Shown here: one piece after another, positions 1 to 10,361 of the stretch
Layout of the letters: each line of letters starts with the position of its first letter
How positions within the stretch are numbered: the stretch's first letter is position 1
From: an uncultured Scytonema sp.
Lineage (GTDB): Bacteria; Cyanobacteriota; Cyanobacteriia; Cyanobacteriales; Nostocaceae
Length of the DNA stretch: 64,000 nt
NCBI GenBank assembly: GCA_937873135.1
Contig: CALMVQ010000059.1
Location: forward strand, 1-64,000
Direction: 5' to 3'
Notes under the pieces: model-generated
The model's database searches: none
The model's input: only the letters and a program-made list of their open reading frames with translations
Told to the model about the DNA's origin: nothing
Program-made: the position numbers and the translations under genes

Positions 1-726
1 AATTAATTATTCGCGAATAACATACGCGAACACATCTTTTTTGTCCAAAGTCCAATTAGTTGCAACGCAACTATTGTGCATCTATGATTTTGCAATTACA
101 GTTGGGCTCTTTTTGTAAATTTACTCTTAAATTTGGCACTAACTTTTTTGAGCGTAACTTGAAAGCCTCATTAAGAGTATTTATGAAGTTAGCATATCAT
201 GGTGTGAAAATTTTATTTATTAAGAAACATTAAATGGCTATATAATGCGTAATATCGCAGAAGATTTGTAAGGTTTTGCTAATTACTTAACTATATCCCA
301 ATACGGTTTATTAAAGACAATTTATATACCAAAATAGCACGTAAAGACGCGCCATGGCACTTGTTTACATAGTACACAATTCCTATCAATCAACCTTAAC
401 TGAATCGTATTGAACTATATCCCACATTTCGGACTTCAATATGTACTGCATGGCAGAATACGTCTTTAAAATAGCTTAGCGATCGCAACAAGCGAAAAAT
501 CTTAAGTATTTATATTTAAAGCGAACACTATGTTACGCAGGATGGACTTATTTGCTATTTCTTGTCAATACGTAAGACCTAATCTTTTTAGTGCTATTTT
601 TTAAGACGTCTCTAAAATTTTGTACTCTCTGCTGTTAATTTGCCAGAAATCATATGTGATTTGTTTCGATAGAATGACGATCTGTTAAAGATTTATGGAC
701 TTTCCTTCATGGCTGACCGCTAACTG
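1..726. other. Intergenic, AT-rich, no gene seen
   Basis: No convincing reading frame on either strand. The stretch is AT-rich and carries degraded pieces of repeats seen elsewhere in the window, for example near 527-590, where parts resemble the GGACTTACGCA family described at 40771. The left neighbour lies outside the window. Confidence 0.5.
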
Positions 727-3700
727 CTAAATTTCGGGTAAAGTAATGATAAACTCTGCATAACTTCCGTTCTCAGTTTCAACGGAGATCGCACCCTGAT
801 GCTGCTGAACAATAATATCGTGACAGATAGATAGACCCAATCCGGTTCCTTCACCGGGAGGCTTAGTGGTGAAAAAGGGTTCAAAAATCTTATCCACTAC
901 TTCCTGAGTCATGCCTTCGCCATTATCGCGAATGCGGATTTCTAGCTGTGAACCCAAATCTTTGGTACTGACTGAAAGTGTCGGCTCCAAGGAAACACCC
1001 TCATTTCCTAGTCTCAGCAGATGCAGTTTCTTTTTATGAGCCGCATAGCAAGCGTTGTTAATGATATTGATAAAAACGCGACTCAAATTTTGGGGAATGA
1101 CTTTTATTTGACGAAGGTCGCGCTCATATTCCGGTTTGATGGTAATGTGGAAAGAAGCATCCTTCGCACGCATTGCGTTGCAAGCCAGATTAACGGCTTC
1201 GGTGAGTAAAGCGTTGATGTTGGTCAGTTGTAGTTCACCAGTTTTGCCGCGTGAGTGCATCAGCATTCCACGGACAATATTATCAGCTCTTTTACCATGT
1301 TCATTGATTTTTTGACAGTTTTGTGAGAGAGTATCGAGAATCTCAGCAATATTTTCTTTAGTTTGTGAGTCGAATCGGTCTTTTTGATTTTCAATCTCTT
1401 CAAGTAGTTCTTGGGTTAACTCTACAGAAAGTTCGGCAAAGTTGTTAACGAAGTTTAGAGGATTTTTGATTTCATGGGCAATGCCTGCTGTTAAAGCTCC
1501 CAAAGACGCAAGTTTTTCTTGGGCAATAATTTGAGCTTGCGTGGCTTTTAACTTTTGTAGGAGAGTTGCCAAATCCTGATTTTTTTGTTGTAATTCCTCG
1601 GTTCGAGCTTCAACTTTGTGTTCTAAAGTCCGGTTGGAATCCTCTAACTGTTCGTAGAGACGGGAATTTTCAATGGAGATGGCGGCTTGGGCAGAAAGGA
1701 TTTTTAAGATTTCGACGCGATCGCTTGTAAAAGCGCTCGATGTTAAATTATTTTCAAGATATAAAATGCCGCTCAGTTTACCTTGATTAAGCAGGGGGGT
1801 GCAGAGAATTGATTTGGGTTGAGTGGCGACAATGTAGGGATCGCGGGTAAATTGTCCTTCATGGACTGCATCATTTAACACTACATTTTCCTGAGTGCGA
1901 GTCACATAGTTGATAATGGCGGCTGACAGGAGGGGAATCTGGCTGTCAGGATCTACAGAATCTACTGGAATCGATTGCAGTAGAGTAACGTCATCAGAAT
2001 CTATAGTCCCTTCACCTTCAATAACCCAGCTACTTTCCTTATCGAGAATCAGAAAGCCCTTTTGTGCGCCTGCATTCTCAATTACGGTTTTCATCAAATT
2101 TTTTAGCAGTTTGTCTAAGATGATTTCGCCGGATATAGTTTGCGAGGCTTTCAGCACTGTGGCTAAATCCAGCGATTCAACTGAGCTTCTAGAAGATATG
2201 GTAACAGAATTGATAGAAGTATTTTTAATTCCAGAGGATGTTGAGGCAAGCAACTGGGGGTATTGCTCATCTAAATCCTCTACTTTGCGTTTTGCACCCC
2301 AAATTTGATAGCCTTGACGTGCTTTTTTCAGATAACCTTGGGCAAATTCTTCTTTATCTTTCGCTAACCAGAACTTAGCTGCGAGTTCATTAGCTAAGGC
2401 TTCATTTTGGATAAACTCGTTTTCTCGAGCTGATTTAATAGCTTGATCGTACAAGTCCATTGCCTCTTGCCATTTACCTGAGATCCGAGCCATTTCTGCT
2501 GCTACCAAAAGGTATTTGTGAAGGAAATTTTCTGGACAGTGTTCCGCCCATACTTTCATCTGCTTTTGGTTTGCTTCAAGTTTTTTCCAATATTCTTTTT
2601 TCTCTTCAACTGAAGTATTTTGACAGAGAGCAGTTAGTATAAGTGAATAGTAAAAATTATGCGCTGCTACTAAGATGGAACCCGGAGCAAAAACAAGCAT
2701 ATCTTTCACTTGCTCAATACATATTAATGCTTCGGGCAATTTTTCATATAGATAAAGTACTAAAGATTTAAGTGAATAATATATTATTATAGAAGCAGCA
2801 TTTTCACGAATTAGATTTAAATACATTTGTTCGTTAATTTCATCATCATAAAATTGGAATTTATCCATTGTGAATCCAATCAGGTTATATATGGGTATTT
2901 TACAGGCTAATATGCAATTACTAGAAAATTGATCCCTAGCTATACGACGACAAAAATCTAAAAACTTAGATGCTTCCTTGAAAACAAAGATTAGATCTTT
3001 ACCCTGAAACACTAAATTGAAGAGATGATAAGACATATTATAAGAGACATATTGAAATTCCCCAATTTGTAAACCTGCCTTATTTCCTTCTATGTAAATA
3101 CTTTCACCAGTTTTAATGTGCTTTACCCAATGATTTAAAGTACCAATTAGGACTTGAGCAGCTAAAACTTTAGAAGACAAGTCATGAAGCTGCTCACTGA
3201 GCTTCCACCCTAATAATCCAAATTCATACCCTAATTGATAATCTTCAAAAATACCACTTATGATAAGTCCATAAAAAGTGTAACTCATGGGAGATTTTGT
3301 AGTATGACCATATTTGATACTAAGGTTGACTGATTTCACGATAATTACACGCGCAAGTTCTGGATGTGTAATGAAAGCAGGTGCGACTAATCTAGTTAGC
3401 AATTTCAATGTCGCCTTTTTTTCTGGGGCTTTCATTTCTGGATTATCGAGTAATGAACTAATCTTTCTATCTCCTAAATTTTCTTGAACTTCGGCAAGTT
3501 CAGCTTCAAGAACAGCTTTATAGTCATCTAAGGGTAATTGGATACCTAACAAACTGAGAGCTTCTCGACCTGAGTGAATTGCCTCTTGGTATTGCCCAGA
3601 TAGAGTATACTGGGTGATTAAAAGAAAGTAGAAATCTGTTTTATCAAGAACTGATCTTGCGTGTGGTAATGAAATTTTTATTAATGATTGAGAATCCTCT

Positions 3701-6174
3701 ATATTGCCGTTTAAATACTCAACTTCTGCCAAATTTCTGTACAAATCTAAAGTCAGAGTATAGTAGTCTGACCACATATTTTTAGGTAAGTTATCTATGG
3801 CAGCCATGAAATATTGCCTTGCAGAAACGTAAGCTGTTGCTTCTTTGGCTTTATTTCCTGCAGTTAAATTCAATCTTGCTAAGTCAACTTTTTCCGAGCT
3901 ACTCGATATTAACTCTCGACCTTTGTTAAGATGCCCAACCAGATCAAAGATTTTTTCTTCTCGTTCTTCCGCGTCAGTACTTGCTAGCAACAGTCTCCCA
4001 ATCCTCAGATGAGTCTCTTTTTTCTGGTCATCATCAATCAGAGAATAAGCAGCTTGTTGCACTCGATCATGCAAAAATTGATAATTTAGAATAACTAAGG
4101 AAGAACTAATGATTTCCTCTGAAGTCGTTTCTAACTCGGAAGTAGGTTGAATAAGTCCCATCTGAATGGCTGGCAACAAATCTGCAAACGTTTCTACCAC
4201 AGGTTTTTCATAGATGACACAGAGGGTATTTATGTCAAAAATACTACCTATACAAGCCGCTAAACGTAAAACTTGTTGCGTTTGCTCTGGTAGTTTTTTT
4301 AATTTACCCAGCATCAAATCCACTACATTGTCCGTGATACCCAGTGCTTCAATTTGAGTGATGTCCCATTGCCAACAATTTTTTTTAAAATTAAAGCTAA
4401 GCAGATTTTCCTGATACACTGCTTTAAGAAATTCATTCACGAAGAATGGGTTTCCAGAGGTTTTATGGAAAACAAGTTCTGCCAAGGATTGGACTGATTT
4501 TAAATCCCTAGAAAGCGTATCTGCAATTAATTGAGCGGTTTGACTGAGGTTAAGGGGATCTAAGGAAATTTTATTAACAATCGCTCCTTCTTTTTCTAGC
4601 TGTTCTAGGGTTAGCATCAAAGGATGATTGGGGTTAACTTCATTATCTCGATAGGTTCCAATCAAAAGTAGATACTGCGTCTGCTCGTCTGTCATCATCA
4701 ACTCTATCAACTTCAGGCTAGCAGCGTCAGCCCACTGCAAATCGTCTAAAAAGATAACTAATGGATGCGATTGCTGGCAAAAGACCCGGATAAAGTTTTG
4801 AAAGACCAGGTTAAAACGATTTTGAGCCTCTTTTGGCTCTAGCTGTTGAACAGGAGGCTGAGATCCAACAATCCGTTCTACCTCAGGAATGACATCAATA
4901 ATCACTTGAGCGTTAGCACCGAAAGCGGCTAAAAGTTTTTCACGCCACTGAGTGAGTTGAGCTTGGTTTTCAGTGAATAGTTGCTGTATTAAAGACTGAA
5001 ACGCACCGACTACCGCAGAATAGGGAATATTGCGTTGAAACTGGTCAAATTTTCCAGAAATGAAATAACCCCACTGTTGCGTAATTGGTTTATATAGTTC
5101 CTGCACTAGCACGGATTTGCCGATGCCTGAATATCCTGCAATTAGCATCATTTCGATTTTTGATTTGAGATTTTGGATTTGAGATTGGGAATTCTCATCT
5201 GCTCCCGTACTCTTGTGTTCTCCAGCGACTCGCTCAAATGCTGCCAGTAAGGTTTCAATTTCCCGTTCCCTACCATAAAGTTTTTGAGGAATTTGAAACT
5301 TATCAGGAATATCTTGACGCGCTAGGGGAAAGTCGGAAATTTGTTCGTTAGTTTGCAACTGCCTCAAGCATTCTTCTAAATCTGTTTTTAATCCCCAAGC
5401 ACTTTGATATCGTTCTTCAGACGTTTTTGCTAATAACTTCATGACAATGTTTGAAATAGCTTTGGGAATCTGTGGATTGAGTTGATGGGGGGAGATTGCT
5501 TGTTTTGCAATATGACAATGCACTAACTCCAAAGCATCGGTGGCTTCAAAAGGCAGTCGCTCGGTGAGTAGTTTATAAAAGGTAGCCCCAAGAGAATAAA
5601 AGTCAGTGCTGTAGTCCAGCAATCGATTCATTCTGCCAGTTTGCTCTGGCGACATATAGGCTAAAGTGCCTTCTAGGACATTGGGATTTTTAATTGTGGG
5701 ATTTTCGCGAGTAAATACTGTAGACAGACCAAAGTCAATGATTTTGAGCTGTCCAGTTTCTCGGTTGAAAATAATATTGGATGGATTAATATCTTTGTGA
5801 ATGATGTTAGCTGCATGAATTTCACCCAAAGTTTCAGCAACCTTAATGGCAAGGGAAAGAAATTCTAAGAGACTAAATTTTCTCGACTTGCTCAATATTT
5901 CCAACGATTCACCACCAAAATCTTCCAGCAATATCACCAGAGTATTTTGATATTTCTGCAAGTCATAAGCCTTAACAACACCATCCAGATTCAGTGAACG
6001 GGTGATTTCATATTCCTGCTTATATCTGGTGAGTTGTGACGGAGTGGGATAGTCTTCTTTTAAAATCTTGAGGATGATTGGTTGATTATCTTGATTGCGG
6101 CAAGCTCGATAGACTAATGAATTAGCACTCTCGTAGATTTTGGTGATAATCTGGTAGTTAGTATTATCGTTCAT
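727..6174 (-). CDS. Hybrid Ser/Thr kinase - AAA ATPase - GAF - histidine kinase
   Basis: Large cytoplasmic signalling protein of about 1815 aa. Order from the chosen start: Ser/Thr kinase domain (about 5-265, with HKDINPSN catalytic loop and DFG), an AAA/predictive-ATPase domain (P-loop GYSGIGKS near 348, Walker B FLDDLQWAD), a long helical TPR-like region, a GAF domain (about 1360-1500), a coiled coil, then HisKA (HEIKNPLNF, phospho-acceptor His near 1565) and HATPase_c (N box NNACYAA, DNGEGM, GTGLGL). No receiver or transmembrane segment is visible. I prefer the ATG at 6174 because the kinase domain begins immediately after it (NYQIITKIYES); a TTG 66 bp upstream keeps the frame open. This architecture is common in filamentous cyanobacteria; the signal sensed is unknown. 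A short octamer-like repeat (about 5153-5190) is translated inside the gene just before the P-loop. Confidence 0.93.
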   Translation of the reverse strand: MNDNTNYQIITKIYESANSLVYRACRNQDNQPIILKILKEDYPTPSQLTRYKQEYEITRSLNLDGVVKAYDLQKYQNTLVILLEDFGGESLEILSKSRKFSLLEFLSLAIKVAETLGEIHAANIIHKDINPSNIIFNRETGQLKIIDFGLSTVFTRENPTIKNPNVLEGTLAYMSPEQTGRMNRLLDYSTDFYSLGATFYKLLTERLPFEATDALELVHCHIAKQAISPHQLNPQIPKAISNIVMKLLAKTSEERYQSAWGLKTDLEECLRQLQTNEQISDFPLARQDIPDKFQIPQKLYGREREIETLLAAFERVAGEHKSTGADENSQSQIQNLKSKIEMMLIAGYSGIGKSVLVQELYKPITQQWGYFISGKFDQFQRNIPYSAVVGAFQSLIQQLFTENQAQLTQWREKLLAAFGANAQVIIDVIPEVERIVGSQPPVQQLEPKEAQNRFNLVFQNFIRVFCQQSHPLVIFLDDLQWADAASLKLIELMMTDEQTQYLLLIGTYRDNEVNPNHPLMLTLEQLEKEGAIVNKISLDPLNLSQTAQLIADTLSRDLKSVQSLAELVFHKTSGNPFFVNEFLKAVYQENLLSFNFKKNCWQWDITQIEALGITDNVVDLMLGKLKKLPEQTQQVLRLAACIGSIFDINTLCVIYEKPVVETFADLLPAIQMGLIQPTSELETTSEEIISSSLVILNYQFLHDRVQQAAYSLIDDDQKKETHLRIGRLLLASTDAEEREEKIFDLVGHLNKGRELISSSSEKVDLARLNLTAGNKAKEATAYVSARQYFMAAIDNLPKNMWSDYYTLTLDLYRNLAEVEYLNGNIEDSQSLIKISLPHARSVLDKTDFYFLLITQYTLSGQYQEAIHSGREALSLLGIQLPLDDYKAVLEAELAEVQENLGDRKISSLLDNPEMKAPEKKATLKLLTRLVAPAFITHPELARVIIVKSVNLSIKYGHTTKSPMSYTFYGLIISGIFEDYQLGYEFGLLGWKLSEQLHDLSSKVLAAQVLIGTLNHWVKHIKTGESIYIEGNKAGLQIGEFQYVSYNMSYHLFNLVFQGKDLIFVFKEASKFLDFCRRIARDQFSSNCILACKIPIYNLIGFTMDKFQFYDDEINEQMYLNLIRENAASIIIYYSLKSLVLYLYEKLPEALICIEQVKDMLVFAPGSILVAAHNFYYSLILTALCQNTSVEEKKEYWKKLEANQKQMKVWAEHCPENFLHKYLLVAAEMARISGKWQEAMDLYDQAIKSARENEFIQNEALANELAAKFWLAKDKEEFAQGYLKKARQGYQIWGAKRKVEDLDEQYPQLLASTSSGIKNTSINSVTISSRSSVESLDLATVLKASQTISGEIILDKLLKNLMKTVIENAGAQKGFLILDKESSWVIEGEGTIDSDDVTLLQSIPVDSVDPDSQIPLLSAAIINYVTRTQENVVLNDAVHEGQFTRDPYIVATQPKSILCTPLLNQGKLSGILYLENNLTSSAFTSDRVEILKILSAQAAISIENSRLYEQLEDSNRTLEHKVEARTEELQQKNQDLATLLQKLKATQAQIIAQEKLASLGALTAGIAHEIKNPLNFVNNFAELSVELTQELLEEIENQKDRFDSQTKENIAEILDTLSQNCQKINEHGKRADNIVRGMLMHSRGKTGELQLTNINALLTEAVNLACNAMRAKDASFHITIKPEYERDLRQIKVIPQNLSRVFINIINNACYAAHKKKLHLLRLGNEGVSLEPTLSVSTKDLGSQLEIRIRDNGEGMTQEVVDKIFEPFFTTKPPGEGTGLGLSICHDIIVQQHQGAISVETENGSYAEFIITLPEI

Positions 6175-6289
6175 AATTAGTTTTTCCAAAAAGGGGCGAT
6201 CACAAAGTATGTTTCCTTCATTTTGCACTAACTCTTTCAACTGCGAGGCTTTAAATCCCTAGCTAATTTGTAAATGTTCAGACGTTGAA

Positions 6290-6309
6290 AGACGCACCAT
6301 GGTGCGTCT
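6290..6309. repeat. 20-bp perfect palindrome
   Basis: A perfect palindrome centred on CCATGG with arms AGACGCACC/GGTGCGTCT, followed by CTACAGGG. Related 'agacgc..gcgtct' palindromes occur at 61085-61112 in this window, so this is a dispersed repeat rather than a site specific to the kinase gene. It could form a hairpin in the region upstream of the kinase start. Confidence 0.6.
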
Positions 6310-6401
6310 CTACAGGGTTTGTCGGTTATAAATTCTGTGATTACCGAACAGTCTTGGGGTGCGTATAGCTCACCCACAATATGCACCTAAATGCACCCTA
6401 C

Positions 6402-6535
6402 TATAGCCGTTCTCAGTCAAATCCCATACATTCTTGCCCTCTCCCCCTGCCCCTCTCCCAAGCGCGTGTGTGAGGGGTGCCCGTTAGGGCGGGGTGAGGG
6501 CAAGAATGTATGTGAATAAAACGAGAATCGCTATA
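6402..6535. repeat. 134-bp MITE-like palindromic element
   Basis: The two ends are inverted repeats: 6402-6414 (TATAGCCGTTCTC) pairs with 6523-6535, with two mismatches, and 6425-6441 (CATACATTCTTGCCCTC) pairs perfectly with 6496-6512. The interior is GC-rich (CCCCTGCCCC / GGGCGGGG). No transposase is encoded. It sits between the amidohydrolase stop and the kinase gene and could act as a bidirectional hairpin. Short frames through it are artefacts of the repeat. Confidence 0.7.
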
Positions 6536-6551
6536 AAATTTAATGTTGATT

Positions 6552-7655
6552 TTACAAATATTCGACCAACGATGACTCGAGTCCGTAGAAACGCACGGGG
6601 TTATCCCAAAGAATCTTTTGCACGGTTTTTTTGGGTAACCACTCCTCAAGCGCTACTGCTTCCTTGACAACATCTGGTTTGTGATCCATGTGGGGATAGT
6701 CTGAACCAAAGAGCAAGTTATCGGCACCGATGTACTCGATCATCTGAGGTATATAAGGCTCAGAAGGTTCTATCTCGATAAAACACTGGCGACGGAAGTA
6801 TTCTGAAGGTTTCATCTTCACGTTGTCTTTAACCTCCCAGTGTAAGTTGTTGTACTCTTCATCTAGCCGCCACAGCCAGTAAGGTAGCCAGCCGCAGCCT
6901 GACTCCAGAAAACCGACCCGTAGCTCCGGATGACGCTCTAACACTCCTCCTTCGATGAGCGCTAACAGTGCCATCATTTGTTCCATTGGATGAGAGCAGG
7001 CGTGCGTGGCAAATTGGGTGTTAAACCGATCTGCTCCTGTCGTTGGTAATCTGCCATGCGTGCCTTCATGAATACCTACTGCTATCCCTAGTTCTTCACA
7101 CTTCGTCCAAAATAGCTCATAAATAGGATCGCTCAGTAATCTTCCTTTAATTGGATTAGGACGTAAAAAGACAGATCGCCAGCCAAACTCGTTGACTCGC
7201 AGCAATTCTGACACCATCTCTTCGGGAGCATGAAGATTTATTGCTCCTACTCCTTTAAGAATTTGCGAGTCATAGCTGCAAAAGTCTCGCAACCAATTGT
7301 TGTATGCACGAGTAAATGCCCCAGCCAGTTGTGGTGGCATGGTATCAATTGCTAAAAGCCACAGTCCGTAAGACGGATAAATAAATGAGATATCAACGCC
7401 CATTTGCTTCATAGCTCGGACGTGGGACTCTGAGTCAAAGCCATTAAGCACGGAAATGGGATAATTCTGCACGAGCTGTTTATTGCCTTCGATGCGAACT
7501 TCTTTGGAGATTTTGTTAACAATCTCCTCACCCTTAACTCTCATATCTGGCGAAGGTGCAAAGCTTTTAAATGCAGGTTCGAGGTATTTCTCCCACATAC
7601 TGGGTGGTTCCCACACATGAGAATCTGCATCAATGATTCGATACCCGTTAAGCAT
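6552..7655 (-). CDS. Amidohydrolase family (amidohydrolase_2, ACMSD-like) TIM-barrel hydrolase
   Basis: A 367-aa cytoplasmic metal-dependent hydrolase of the PF04909 type. Metal-site signatures are visible: an N-terminal DADSH motif (residues 9-13) in place of the usual HxH, a central HEGTHG, a second His in THACSHPMEQ, and FGSDYPHMDH near the C-terminus supplying the conserved Asp. HPELRVGFLESGCGW is also typical. Length is normal for the family. The ATG at 7655 starts directly on the barrel. It lies 96 bp downstream of the YcaO gene on the same strand, so co-transcription is plausible. Substrate unknown. Family members decarboxylate or hydrolyse small carboxylates; whether this one acts on a peptide product of the neighbouring cluster is inference only. 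Confidence 0.88.
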   Translation of the reverse strand: MLNGYRIIDADSHVWEPPSMWEKYLEPAFKSFAPSPDMRVKGEEIVNKISKEVRIEGNKQLVQNYPISVLNGFDSESHVRAMKQMGVDISFIYPSYGLWLLAIDTMPPQLAGAFTRAYNNWLRDFCSYDSQILKGVGAINLHAPEEMVSELLRVNEFGWRSVFLRPNPIKGRLLSDPIYELFWTKCEELGIAVGIHEGTHGRLPTTGADRFNTQFATHACSHPMEQMMALLALIEGGVLERHPELRVGFLESGCGWLPYWLWRLDEEYNNLHWEVKDNVKMKPSEYFRRQCFIEIEPSEPYIPQMIEYIGADNLLFGSDYPHMDHKPDVVKEAVALEEWLPKKTVQKILWDNPVRFYGLESSLVEYL

Positions 7656-7751
7656 AGGACAATCGATTTTGGATTTTAGATTTTGAATTATTTCACGGCT
7701 AAAGTAGGTCTGGATGACTGACTGAGATGACTCGTGCCAATAATCAGCAGA

Positions 7752-10031
7752 TCACATCCACATGGGAAATGGGTTGAGTTGATCTTCCTTGAGTGGCTCT
7801 TTCAACCAGTCCAGTTGTATTGGAACCTCATAAAGCCGTCCTGGTCCCAGGCGTTTCCAGAAGTGGCGCATTCCAGGAACGATAACCTTAACCACCTTCA
7901 ATCCGATGTCGGGGCGTGTCTGATCTAAAACCAGCATTTCCATGCCATTTTTCTGGACAATCTGCTTGCAGGTCATGACATCTTCAAACAAATCATGACT
8001 CAAAATTTGAGGATAATCAGCACACACTTTCGGAGCAAGGCTGTCGTCGGGAACCAAATAAGGTTGCTCCTGGATCGTAGCTGTTTTCCACCAGTGTATG
8101 GCTAATAACTCGTTAGATAGGTATTGGGTACTGCCATCAGCATTAGCTGATAAAACAGTCGGGAGGATCTGGTTAGCTTCAGTCAGCGATCTTAGTATAG
8201 CAATCTTCGGGTCAAAATGGGCACCATAACCAAAGATGATGTCTTCTACCTCATGCTCTTTTCTTCTGCTAATAGCAGCAAAAGCCGGAATATTCAGATC
8301 GCTGGTGATATCTAAAACCCACAAGTCTCGATGAATTGTCTGGTAATAATCCTTCAGGGCTTGAAAATACGGTTCATCAAAACTATCTAGATCTACCCTC
8401 GGTCTGTTGATGCGGTTATACCACCACAAAGCCACGCTGTCTCGTTCTACTAACTCCATAAAGCCTTGTAGAATTGCCTCTTCCAGAGTATTACCAGCAG
8501 CGCAGCCATTAGAGTTAGCCCAACAATCAGGCTTTGGGGGTTGGGGATAGCCAGAATAACAGTAAGCGGTTGGTAGATACTTAAAGTCTTGATCAGTTAG
8601 AGACCATATTGCTGTCCAGTCAATTTCCCTGTCCTCATCAAAAGGTTCGGGAACCCTTTGCATAACGGAGGGACAAATTGCATTCCATTTCTGGCGATTT
8701 TTATACTGGGCTGCGCTGAAATTCATGCAAGTATTGGGATGAATTGCTTTGTCACCCATAAGATGGTAACTGCCTTTGTGCTGAATTTCGTCTCCGTGAA
8801 AAGTTCCAGAATATCTCTCGATCGCTTCGCACAAAGCACTTGCCCTTGCTTGCTGATCTGTCTTTCCTTTACCCCCACTTCTCCCCCGAATATTTTGGCG
8901 TAAGGCATGGAGATCGTCGAACATCGTGGCGAAATGATGCTTAGCTACGTAAGTATGAGTCAAACTATTTAAGCCTCGGGATACCTTCTCCAGATCTCGA
9001 ACTACACCTGTAATGGGGCTAATGTGGTGTTGATATTTCTGTAGTGTTTCTTCAGGTAAACGACTACGATGCCCTCCGTCTGCTGTAAAGGTTTTCTTTT
9101 GGCGTCCTAGAAAGACAGGCTGTGGCTTTCCAATCCTGAATGCTACTTGCCCGCAACTCTGGCACTGAGGACGTTTCACTAAGATGTGGTTTTGTGTCTC
9201 AAGGGAGATGGTATCGTGGGTCATAAGAACTCCCTCTAGCCGTTTATTCTCTCCCCTGACAATCCATTTCAAGACTTCTGTGGCTGCCATTCCTAAAGCG
9301 GTTTGTAATGTACAAGGAAGGGAAGCAAGAGGACGCATTAAAGAGGTAGAAATGCCGTTTTGTCTCTGGATAAACTCTTCAAGAGGTCTATTGCCTCGCA
9401 AGCGTTGCGCTAAGCATTGCCAACAACCTGTCCTTCCAGGGTAAAATATGGGACCGATCCAAACAATTGTTCCTACGGGTTTGACGAGCATCCAGGGGTG
9501 CGATCGCTCTAAGGCTTCTTGATTGTATGTCTCTAAACCTTCTGTGAGATAGTCATTGGTCAAGACCACCTCTATTTCTGCATCTTCAGAAACTTGGATC
9601 TGCAAGGATTCTAAAGTGGTTTTAAATTCTGAAGTGGAAACAGAACCGAAACTCTTGAGTGCTACTTTTGTGGATTGCAATCGGCGATAGGCTTCCTTGG
9701 GTTCGATATCCAAATGCTTGCAGAAGATTTCTAAGTTAGATGGCAGACAATTGCTGCTCTCCATAATGCAGCCCATTTGTTCCATTTGCATCAGCGCGTA
9801 GTAAGCTTTGATGCGGGCATCGCTCTCAACCTCTACAGATACGTTTTCTGGCAACAGTTGTGAGAGAACGGCTTCAACAATTTCATCATCAGTACGGTAG
9901 CCGTCAATTAAAGGAGTTAGCAGTTGGTATAGGCGCTCGTTGAGTAAAAAAGACTCTCTCTCTGACAGGAGAAATACACTTTCTGGTTCTACAGATGCAA
10001 CTTGGAAACAGTTTCTAAACTTTTTACTCAT
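7752..10031 (-). CDS. Fused E1-like leader-binding / YcaO cyclodehydratase (TOMM biosynthesis)
   Basis: About 759 aa. The N-terminal half is the E1/ThiF-like leader-recognition (C-protein) part with two zinc-type CxxC pairs (CWQC near 203, CQSC near 290). The C-terminal half is the YcaO domain with the ATP/Mg signatures SGGKGK (about 385), SALCEAIER (about 398), NGCAAGNTLEEA (about 508) and MELVERDSVALWW (about 526). The protein ends NPFPMWM, comparable to the proline-rich C-terminus important in azoline-forming YcaO proteins. These enzymes bind a precursor leader and cyclodehydrate Cys/Ser/Thr in the core using ATP. I chose ATG at 10031 (MSKKFRNCFQ) because homology of this family begins there; a start 96 bp upstream also stays open. 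The two precursor-like genes and the DyP peroxidase lie upstream on the same strand; no flavin dehydrogenase (B protein) is seen nearby. Confidence 0.93.
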   Translation of the reverse strand: MSKKFRNCFQVASVEPESVFLLSERESFLLNERLYQLLTPLIDGYRTDDEIVEAVLSQLLPENVSVEVESDARIKAYYALMQMEQMGCIMESSNCLPSNLEIFCKHLDIEPKEAYRRLQSTKVALKSFGSVSTSEFKTTLESLQIQVSEDAEIEVVLTNDYLTEGLETYNQEALERSHPWMLVKPVGTIVWIGPIFYPGRTGCWQCLAQRLRGNRPLEEFIQRQNGISTSLMRPLASLPCTLQTALGMAATEVLKWIVRGENKRLEGVLMTHDTISLETQNHILVKRPQCQSCGQVAFRIGKPQPVFLGRQKKTFTADGGHRSRLPEETLQKYQHHISPITGVVRDLEKVSRGLNSLTHTYVAKHHFATMFDDLHALRQNIRGRSGGKGKTDQQARASALCEAIERYSGTFHGDEIQHKGSYHLMGDKAIHPNTCMNFSAAQYKNRQKWNAICPSVMQRVPEPFDEDREIDWTAIWSLTDQDFKYLPTAYCYSGYPQPPKPDCWANSNGCAAGNTLEEAILQGFMELVERDSVALWWYNRINRPRVDLDSFDEPYFQALKDYYQTIHRDLWVLDITSDLNIPAFAAISRRKEHEVEDIIFGYGAHFDPKIAILRSLTEANQILPTVLSANADGSTQYLSNELLAIHWWKTATIQEQPYLVPDDSLAPKVCADYPQILSHDLFEDVMTCKQIVQKNGMEMLVLDQTRPDIGLKVVKVIVPGMRHFWKRLGPGRLYEVPIQLDWLKEPLKEDQLNPFPMWM

Positions 10032-10140
10032 ATGAAATTTGAGAATTTTATAGTCTATCTCAGAGGCTATTTTCAACGGCTTAGGCTGAGTTAAGAATGC
10101 GCATCGCACTGCCCAGTTTAACAACAATGGGTAATATACT

Positions 10141-10199
10141 TACAGCAATTTTCAGGTAAATAGACCACAGTCGTAGGGGCGAACGGCTGTTCGCCCTAC
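10141..10199. repeat. Dispersed repeat family A, copy 1
   Basis: Starts TACAGCAATTTTCAGGTAAA, continues through GACCACA and ends in a GGGGCGAACGGCTGTTCGCCC hairpin. Copies of the same unit in inverted orientation are at 11391-11468 and 44031-44108, and a partial copy is at 60973-61010. Copies 1 and 2 flank precursor gene 1 and its decayed neighbour as inverted repeats. Confidence 0.8.
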
Positions 10200-10206
10200 T
10201 TTTTAT

Positions 10207-10361
10207 CGGTGGCAAGAGGAATGATCCTCAAGGGAAGGCAGACTCTAGCAGCGCGGTTGGAATCGGCTGCTGGAAGGTGTTCTTGTGCTAATTTTGCTTT
10301 CTCTCATCTTTAAAAGATTGTTGATCATCACAAGGACTTAGACGTTGGAGTTCAGCTTGCT
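10207..10361. repeat. Duplicated 3' flank of precursor gene 1
   Basis: These 155 bp are nearly identical to 11675-11829, the 3' flank of precursor gene 2. Both begin CGGTGGCAAG and run directly into the stop codon region of the gene. The conserved flank shows that the duplicated unit was larger than the coding sequence. A conserved element such as a terminator or small RNA in this flank is possible, but I see no strong hairpin with a T-run. Confidence 0.8.

Noticed and set aside
727-6174. Kinase hybrid as regulator of the RiPP operon
   Set aside because: It lies downstream of a palindromic element and has no feature tying it to the cluster; adjacency alone is not enough, and such hybrids are abundant in cyanobacteria.
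6413-6649. Minus-strand frame with a His/Pro-rich C-terminus
   Set aside because: Its tail is translated from the palindromic element at 6402-6535 and the rest is antisense-frame of the amidohydrolase 3' end.
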